From Rubrivivax rivuli (GTDB taxonomy: Bacteria > Pseudomonadota > Gammaproteobacteria > Burkholderiales > Burkholderiaceae_C), in assembly GCF_004016505.1 (NCBI RefSeq), contig NZ_SACR01000004.1, positions 1 through 64,000 of the forward strand: 64,000 nt of DNA. The letters run 5' to 3'. The position numbers and the translations under genes were made by a program. Numbering within the stretch: the stretch's first letter is position 1; each line of letters starts with the position of its first letter. Below the pieces are notes generated by a model. That model was not told where the DNA came from. It worked only from the letters and a program-made list of their open reading frames with translations, and ran no database searches. Of this stretch, positions 58,407-64,000 are shown in pieces.

Positions 58407-59149
58407 TCGTCGTCGTCGTCGCCGCCGGGTTGCGTGTGGGCCGCGCCGGCTGCGCCCCAGGCGGGCACCAGCCCTTGTGGCGCCAGCTGCCAGCGCCACA
58501 CGCCGAAAGCCAGCACCGCCAGCACCAGCAGCAGGGCCAGGCTGCGGTGCGGCTTCTTCACCACGTCGGGCCCCGGCCCTGCCACCGTGCCGCTGAGCAT
58601 GGGCGCAGCCAGGTTCTGGCGCCGCGACAGGCTCCAGGCCGCCACGAGCGCCAGGTGCCCCAGCACCACGGCCAGCATCGCGTTGCCGAAGAACTCGTGC
58701 ACCTCCTCGAAGGCATCGCCCCAGTCGTTGTAGGTGGCGTAGCCGCTCAGTGCGAGGGGCCCTGCCAGCACCAGCAGCGCCGCCACCGAGGCGGCCAGCA
58801 GCAGGTGCTGGCCCGGCCGCGCGAGCAGCGCCTGCCACTGGCCCGCCTTCAGCGCATGGAGCGTGCTGCGCCCCCAGGCCGGGGCGCCGGCCAGCTTGCG
58901 CAGCAGCGCGCCCAGCCGTGCGTGGCGCGGGCCGAACAGGCCGTAGAGCACGCGGAAGGCCAGCAGCCCGGCCAGCGTGTAGCCCAGCGTGACGTGCATG
59001 GCGCGCCAGCGTTCACCTTCTGCAGTGAGGTAGGCACCGAAAAAGCTGAGAGCGAAGAGCGCATGGAAGACACGCGTGGGCACGTCCACCACGCGGCGCC
59101 GTGGCGCGGAGGTGGTGGCCGTGCCGGTGGGCAGGGGGAGGGCGGTCAT
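58403..59149 (-). CDS. Cytochrome b561-type membrane protein of the SHP/DHC operon
   Basis: 248 aa. Four to five membrane helices with haem-ligand histidines in VFHALFALSFFGAYL, MHVTLGYTLAGLLAFRVLYGLFGPRHAR and HEFFGNAMLAVVLGHLALV: the b-type cytochrome found with NiFe-hydrogenases and diheme c proteins. Ends in a last helix and a GGDDDDD tail encoded by a GTC repeat (58407-58421). It would pass quinol electrons to the adjacent cytochromes c. Last in the operon. Confidence 0.93.
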   Translation of the reverse strand: MTALPLPTGTATTSAPRRRVVDVPTRVFHALFALSFFGAYLTAEGERWRAMHVTLGYTLAGLLAFRVLYGLFGPRHARLGALLRKLAGAPAWGRSTLHALKAGQWQALLARPGQHLLLAASVAALLVLAGPLALSGYATYNDWGDAFEEVHEFFGNAMLAVVLGHLALVAAWSLSRRQNLAAPMLSGTVAGPGPDVVKKPHRSLALLLVLAVLAFGVWRWQLAPQGLVPAWGAAGAAHTQPGGDDDDD

Positions 59150-59161
59150 GGCAGGGGCCTT

Positions 59162-59665
59162 TCAGTCGTGCCAGGCGCGGCGCTGCTGGGCGCTGAGGCC
59201 GGCGGGGAGGGTGAGGGCGTCGTCGTCGAACACGCCGCGTTCGGCGCCGGCGTGGCAGGCGCTGCAGTTCGCCGCGCTCTTCACGCTGGGCAACTGCCAG
59301 GTCGCCGCGGCCACGCGGCGGTGCTTGCGCTCGAACCAGGCCGAGCGCGTGATGCGGTCTTGCGGCGGCTCTTCGGCCACGCGTTTGTAGGTGCCGGCGT
59401 GGGCCAGCAGCCAGCGCTCGATCTGCTGCGTGGCGGCGGCATCCAGCGCGGCTTCGGTACCGTAGTGCCGGCCCAGGCCGCCCATCAGGCGCTGCCAAGA
59501 GCGCGCCGGCAGCAGGCCCGGTGCGTAGGGTGTGTGGCAGGCGCCGCACTCCTGCGCATACATCGGCGGCACCTGGGCTGGCATGAGGCGGCCACCGTCG
59601 GCCGCGGCCGGGCCGCCGAGCAGCAGGCCGCCGGCGGCGGCGAGGAAGGCGATGTGGCGTTTCAT
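59162..59665 (-). CDS. Diheme cytochrome c (DHC)
   Basis: 167 aa with signal peptide (MKRHIAFLAAAGGLLLGGPAAA). Two CxxCH haem sites: ECGACHTPYAP and NCSACHAGAE. The LPARSWQRLMGGLGRHYG segment matches the DHC family. ATG 59665 is chosen for GGAG at the right spacing; ATG 59692, overlapping the previous stop, is the alternative. In Rhodobacter sphaeroides DHC is the electron donor to SHP and is encoded with it and a cytochrome b. Confidence 0.93.
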   Translation of the reverse strand: MKRHIAFLAAAGGLLLGGPAAADGGRLMPAQVPPMYAQECGACHTPYAPGLLPARSWQRLMGGLGRHYGTEAALDAAATQQIERWLLAHAGTYKRVAEEPPQDRITRSAWFERKHRRVAAATWQLPSVKSAANCSACHAGAERGVFDDDALTLPAGLSAQQRRAWHD

Positions 59666-59688
59666 GGCGCGGGCTCCGGCGGTCCTGG

Positions 59689-60102
59689 TCATGGTTTGAG
59701 GGCGATGAGGTAGGCCAGCACGTCGGCCTTCTCGGCGGCGCTGCACTCGCGTTGCAGCACGTCCTTGCAGTTGCGGCGGAACCACTTGTCGGCCTTGGCC
59801 GCGTCGGTGAAGGCCTGTGCGTTGGCCGCCGGCGCCAGGGGCTCGATGGCCTTGCCGGTGCTGGCATGCTTGCCCGGGCGCAGGGGCGGGTTGCCGTGGC
59901 ACGCGGCACAAGACCACTCCCCGCCATGCCGGCTGGTGAAGAACTGGCGCCCGCGCTCGGCCTGGCCGGGGGCGCCGGCTTCGGTGGCCCAGCGTTGCAG
60001 TTGCTGGGCTGGGGTGGTGTCGGCGGCGGCGCTGGTGCCGCACAGCCATGCCAGCGCGAAAGCGGCGCAGAGCCGCAGGGGGTGTTGGGTTTGTCGTTGC
60101 AT
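59689..60102 (-). CDS. SHP-like monohaem cytochrome c (DUF1924)
   Basis: 137 aa, signal peptide ending near GTSAAA|DTTP. One CAACH haem site in GGEWSCAACHGNPPL and the DUF1924/SHP pattern RGRQFFTSRHGG, KWFRRNCKDVLQRECS and KADVLAYLIALKP. Sphaeroides haem protein (SHP) binds O2, NO and peroxide at a haem with an unusual displaceable ligand. ATG 60102 is chosen as it starts the signal peptide. First gene of the shp-dhc-cytb operon, divergent from the PepSY/two-component genes. Confidence 0.92.
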   Translation of the reverse strand: MQRQTQHPLRLCAAFALAWLCGTSAAADTTPAQQLQRWATEAGAPGQAERGRQFFTSRHGGEWSCAACHGNPPLRPGKHASTGKAIEPLAPAANAQAFTDAAKADKWFRRNCKDVLQRECSAAEKADVLAYLIALKP

Positions 60103-60126
60103 GCGGCCATTCTTGAAAGCAGCGCG

Positions 60127-60163
60127 TGAACCGATGCTGAAGCGCGCGTTCATCGGGCGTTCA
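60127..60163. promoter_or_regulatory. Symmetric 11-bp-period repeat between divergent operons (candidate response-regulator operator)
   Basis: TGAA at 60127 and 60138 and TTCA at 60149 and 60160: two direct repeats of 11-bp period, followed by their exact mirror image around position 60145. OmpR/PhoB-family regulators bind tandem half-sites spaced one helical turn, and such a regulator is encoded at 60633. The block lies in the 85-bp gap between the SHP gene and the PepSY gene, so it could control both. Confidence 0.5.
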
Positions 60164-60187
60164 GCTTCGGCGGCCGACAATGCCTGC

Positions 60188-60607
60188 GTGTTCACCGCTC
60201 CCTCTCTGTTGCGGCCTGCAGCGCGGTGCCTGCTGCTGACCTGCCTCTTGCCGGCCCTGCACGGCGCTGCGCTGGCCGGTGGTGACGCGCGCGACCACGA
60301 ACGTGCCCGCGCCGCCGTGCAGGCCGGCGAGGTGATGCCGCTGCCGCAACTGCTGCAGAAGCTGCAGCGCAGCCACCCGGGCCAGGTGCTGGAGCTGGAG
60401 CTGGAGCGTGAAGACGGCCGCTGGGTCTATGAGGTGAAACTGCTGCAGGCCCAGGGCCGGCTGATGAAGCTGGCGGTGGACGCAGCCACGGGCGAGGTGC
60501 TGACCGCAGCGCGCAAGCGCGAGCGCAAGGATGAGCGCCCGGGTGAGAGCAAGCCCGAGCGCCCGGCCGCCCCCGTGCAGCCCCGCCCGCCAGAGCGCTC
60601 GCGCTGA
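60188..60607 (+). CDS. PepSY-domain periplasmic protein
   Basis: About 139 aa from GTG 60188, which places a signal peptide (LLRPAARCLLLTCLLPALHGAALA|GGD) at the N-terminus; ATG 60134 is an alternative. PepSY domain at about 45-105 (PLPQLLQKLQRSHPGQVLELELERED, GRWVYEVKLLQAQGRLMKLAVDAATGEVL), then a Lys/Arg/Pro-rich tail. PepSY proteins often accompany haem-related two-component systems. 25 bp before the response regulator. Confidence 0.88.
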   Translation: MFTAPSLLRPAARCLLLTCLLPALHGAALAGGDARDHERARAAVQAGEVMPLPQLLQKLQRSHPGQVLELELEREDGRWVYEVKLLQAQGRLMKLAVDAATGEVLTAARKRERKDERPGESKPERPAAPVQPRPPERSR

Positions 60608-60632
60608 GTACGTCCGGTCGGCCTTCACACGC

Positions 60633-61294
<662 letters not shown>

Positions 61295-61295
<1 letters not shown>

Positions 61296-62707
61296 TGCCG
61301 GGCCGTGCTTTCTCTCTGCGCTTCCGGCTGCTGGCGGCCACGGTGGGCGCGCTGGCGCTGGCGCTGGTGCTGGCCGGCGTGCTGCTCGGCGGCCTGTTCC
61401 GCGAACACGTGATGCGCCAGCAAATGCAGGCGCTGACCACACAGCTCGACCAGCTCACCGCACGCCTGGAGTTCGACGCCGCGGGCCGGCCCCTCATCGA
61501 CCCCACGGCGCTCAGCGACCCGCGCTGGCAACGCCCGCTGGGCGGCCTGTACTGGCAGGTGGATGCGGTGGTCGCAGGGCCTTCGGCCAGCGCGCCGCAG
61601 CGCGGCGTGCTGCGCTCCCGCTCCTTGTGGGACGGCGTGCTGGCCGCGCCCGCCGACCACCCGGCCGATGGCGAGTTGCACGTGCACGAACTGCCCGGCC
61701 CTGACGGCGCGCCGCTGCTGCTGGTCGAGCGCGCCGTGCAGCGCGCCGCCGCCGGCAGCCCTGCATGGCGGCTGATGGTGGCGGGCGAACTGCGCGAGAC
61801 GCAGGCCGCCGTGGCCCGCTTCCACGGCGTGCTGGCGGTCTCGTTGTTGGCCCTGGGGCTGCTGCTGTGCGCAGCCGCCTGGGCGCAGGTGGCCATCGGC
61901 CTGGCGCCGTTGCGGGTGCTGCAAGCCGGGCTGGCCGACGTGCTGGCCGGCCGCCAGCCGCGCCTGCACGGGCGCCACCCGGCCGAGGTGCAGCCGCTGG
62001 TGGACCACTTCAACGCCGTGCTGGACCGCAACGCCGAGGTCGTGGCGCGCGCCCGCACGCAGGCGGGCAACCTGGCTCATGCCATCAAGACGCCACTGGC
62101 CGTGCTGTCGCAGGCCGCAGCCGCCGCGCCCGACGCGCCGTGGGCCCCGCTGGTGGCCGAGCAAGTGAGCGTGGCGCGCCGGCAGGTCGACTGGCACCTG
62201 GCCCGTGCCCGGGCTGCGGCGGCGCAGGGCCTGCCCGGCGCGCACGTGCTGCTGCAGCCAGCGGTGGACGGCCTGCTGCGTGTGATGGGCCGGGTGCACG
62301 CTTCGCGTGAACTGCAACTGAAGGCCGTGGCCGTGCCGGCGGACGCGGCCTTTGCCGGTGAGGTGGAAGACCTGCAGGAGATGCTGGGCAACCTGCTCGA
62401 CAACGCCTGCCAGTGGGCGCGGCACTCGGTGCAGGTGGGCGTCGAGGTGGTGCCCGCCGAGCCGGGCAGTGCCGCCCACAGCCGGCACCGCTTGCGCATC
62501 ACCATCGACGATGACGGCCCCGGCATCGCGCCCGAACGCCGCGCCACCGTGCTGGCACGCGGCGCACGGCTGGACGAGAGCGTGCCCGGCAGCGGGCTGG
62601 GTCTGGCCATCGTCGACGAACTGGTGGGCTTGTACGGGGGGCGCCTGCAACTGAGCCAGTCGCCGTCGGGTGGCCTGCGGGCGGTGGTGGAACTGCCAGC
62701 GGCTTGA
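61295..62707 (+). CDS. Sensor histidine kinase of the cytochrome-linked two-component system
   Basis: 470 aa. Membrane helices at about 8-32 and 180-202, enclosing a periplasmic domain of about 145 residues. H-box NLAHAIKTPLAVL with His262, N-box LGNLLDNACQWA, G1 IDDDGPGIAPE and G2 GSGLGLAIVDELV. QseC/PmrB-like layout. The signal is unknown; a haem or redox cue would fit the neighbours. Its ATG shares a base with the regulator's stop. Confidence 0.94.
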
Positions 62708-62807
62708 GCGCCTGGCACCGGCCTACACTCGCAGGCGTGAACGACAGACATCCCGGCGACGCGGCCCCCCGCGCCAGCCCTCGCGCCACCTCAGGCAGGA
62801 GCCCCGC

Positions 62808-63230
62808 GTGAACCCGATCCTCCACCGCCGTTGGCGAAACCTGGGCCTGGCCCTGGGCACGGGCCTGCTGAGCGCCTGCGTGGTGGTGCCGCAAACCCGC
62901 GAGGTCTACGACGCCGACTGCAAGGTGATGAAGCGCCAGATGACGCTGCAGACGGCGCAGCTCGGCGGCTTCCAGAGCTGTGGCGACGACGCCTGCAAGG
63001 CGCTGCTGGTGGCTGCCGGCGCGGTGACGGCGGCCTCGGCGGTGGTCTCGGGCAGCGTGGCGCTGGTGGGCAACATGATCTTCTGGTTCGAGCGCCAGGG
63101 CCAGTGCGCGCGGGTGGCCTCGCCCCCACCCACCTCGCCGGCCGGGACCTCTGCCGCAGCGCCTGCTGCCGGCGCGATGGCGGCGCCGCAGTCCGAAGGC
63201 GCCGCTTCGGCGCCGGCCCTGCCGAACTGA
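62808..63230 (+). CDS. Small predicted lipoprotein
   Basis: 140 aa, GTG start with AGGAG upstream. Lipobox LLSAC at about residues 20-24 after a short basic lead and hydrophobic stretch. The mature part has several cysteines (DADCKVM, FQSCGDDACKAL, GQCARV), a hydrophobic segment (AAGAVTAASAVVSGSVALVGNMIFWF) and an Ala/Pro-rich tail. Function not recognised. It is not TssJ: too short, and it lacks that beta-sandwich pattern. Confidence 0.75.
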   Translation: MNPILHRRWRNLGLALGTGLLSACVVVPQTREVYDADCKVMKRQMTLQTAQLGGFQSCGDDACKALLVAAGAVTAASAVVSGSVALVGNMIFWFERQGQCARVASPPPTSPAGTSAAAPAAGAMAAPQSEGAASAPALPN

Positions 63231-63249
63231 GGCCTGCGGCCCGCCGGCG

Positions 63250-63915
63250 TCAGCCGACGGTGCCGGCCAGCAGCACGATCAGCGCCCCGGCGCCGCCTTG
63301 CGGGCCGCTGGCCTGTGCGAAGGCGATGACCTCGTTGCGCTGGCCCAGCCAGCGCTGCACCTTGCCCTTGAGCACCGGCTCGCGGCCGGGCGAGCCGTGG
63401 CCCTTGCCGTGCACCACGCGCAGGCAGCGGTGGCCGCGCATCACCGCCGTGCGCACGAAGGCCGAAAGCGTTTCTCGTGCTTCCTCCCGGCGCAGGCCGT
63501 GCAGATCGAGTTCGGCCTGGATGGCCCAGTGCCCGCGCCGCAGCCGCGTGACGACATCGGGCCCCACGCCGCTGCGGCGGAAACTCAGGCCGTCGTCGGT
63601 GAGCAGCAGCGATTCGATGTCCACCTCGTCGGACAGCGCCTCCTGCAGCGCGGCCTGCTCGTCCAGCAGGCGCTGGCGGGGCTCGGGCGACGGGCGGGGC
63701 AGCGAGGGCGGGGCCCGGTCGCTGGGCGGCAAAGGCGTCACCGGGCCCACGGCGTCGGCAAACAGCCGGCGCGCGCGCTCGGCCGCCAGGCGCGCGGCCT
63801 TCTCCTGCGCGGCGCGTTCGGCCGCCAGGCGCTCACGTTCGCGCAGCGCGGCGCGCACGTCCTTCAGCGCCTCCAGGCCCCGGCGGCGGGCCATCGCTTT
63901 CCCATCCGCCTTCAC
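63250..63915 (-). CDS. Smr-domain protein (putative nuclease)
   Basis: 221 aa if GTG 63915 (overlapping the radC stop, GTGA) is the start; ATG 63894 would give MARRRGLEALKDV. N-terminal charged coiled coil (RERERLAAERAAQEKAARLAAERAR), then a C-terminal Smr domain (about 130-215) with ELDLHGLRREEARETL and the LRVVHGKGHGSPGREPVLK loop. Smr domains have nicking or RNA-cleaving activity in MutS2-like proteins. Translational overlap with radC links it to DNA repair context. Confidence 0.9.
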   Translation of the reverse strand: MKADGKAMARRRGLEALKDVRAALRERERLAAERAAQEKAARLAAERARRLFADAVGPVTPLPPSDRAPPSLPRPSPEPRQRLLDEQAALQEALSDEVDIESLLLTDDGLSFRRSGVGPDVVTRLRRGHWAIQAELDLHGLRREEARETLSAFVRTAVMRGHRCLRVVHGKGHGSPGREPVLKGKVQRWLGQRNEVIAFAQASGPQGGAGALIVLLAGTVG

Positions 63916-64000
63916 ACCAGCCCCCGCTCGGCCATCGAGACCACCTGGCCGCGCCCCACCACCACGTGGTCGAGCACGCGCACGTCCACCAGCTGCAGCG
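63912..64000 (-). CDS. radC: RadC-family JAB-domain protein, C-terminal end only
   Basis: Only the last 28 codons are in the window. The minus-strand translation ends LQLVDVRVLDHVVVGRGQ followed by VVSMAERGLV, the characteristic RadC C-terminus. The stop overlaps the Smr-protein start. The rest of the gene lies to the right of the window. Confidence 0.85.
   Translation of the reverse strand, partial: LQLVDVRVLDHVVVGRGQVVSMAERGLV

Noticed and set aside
62808..63230. Lipoprotein considered as a displaced TssJ
   Set aside because: Too small, over 20 kb from the T6SS, with a hydrophobic segment and an Ala/Pro tail instead of a TssJ beta-sandwich.

Overview
The window is about 64 kb of very GC-rich DNA (hand-counted lines in core genes are near 70% G+C) from a betaproteobacterium, most likely a Burkholderiales member of the Rubrivivax/Leptothrix/Roseateles kind. 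This rests on gene content and order (yicC-gmk-rpoZ-spoT facing greB, then a kinase/phosphatase pair, rph-rdgB-hemW, cheR-cheD-cheB). The species cannot be fixed from sequence reading alone.

Left end, 1-8189 (minus strand): a two-partner secretion operon. tpsB encodes a POTRA/beta-barrel transporter. Next comes tpsA, a very large filamentous-haemagglutinin-type exoprotein whose C-terminus lies outside the window.

8484-41637: a type VI secretion system (T6SS). The arm tssA-tssB-tssC-hcp-(second hcp)-tagJ-tssE-tssF-tssG-clpV follows the gene order of Pseudomonas aeruginosa HSI-1. An accessory segment comes after it: a PI-PLC-like protein of lower GC that is a candidate lipase effector, a small unknown protein, a DUF4123 adaptor, a TssB-TssC fused sheath paralogue on the opposite strand, vgrG, two unknown proteins, the FHA protein TagH, a PP2C phosphatase, a DUF4280 PAAR-like tip, and an OmpA-like periplasmic protein on the opposite strand. 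The second arm is tssK-tssL(OmpA)-tssM-tagF-kinase. The parts of a threonine-phosphorylation switch are present (kinase, PP2C, FHA protein, TagF). TssL and the kinase share an N-terminal D-R-T-V-I-(K/R)-P motif that may be the phosphothreonine docking site. No tssJ lipoprotein gene is visible.

41634-51193: housekeeping genes. greB has an apparent CTG start fused to the kinase stop codon and converges on the minus-strand operon yicC-gmk-rpoZ-spoT. Divergent from yicC are a second kinase/PP2C pair and rph-rdgB-hemW. A perfect 23-bp hairpin with a GCAA loop covers the stop codon of the second phosphatase.

51321-64000: a large EF-hand membrane protein of unknown role; the chemotaxis adaptation operon cheR-cheD-cheB (minus); a diguanylate cyclase, a FlhG/MinD-like ATPase and a group II truncated haemoglobin in one tightly overlapping unit; a minus-strand SHP/diheme cytochrome c/cytochrome b operon divergent from a PepSY protein and a two-component system, with a symmetric 11-bp-period repeat between them; a small lipoprotein; and an Smr-domain protein overlapping the end of radC.
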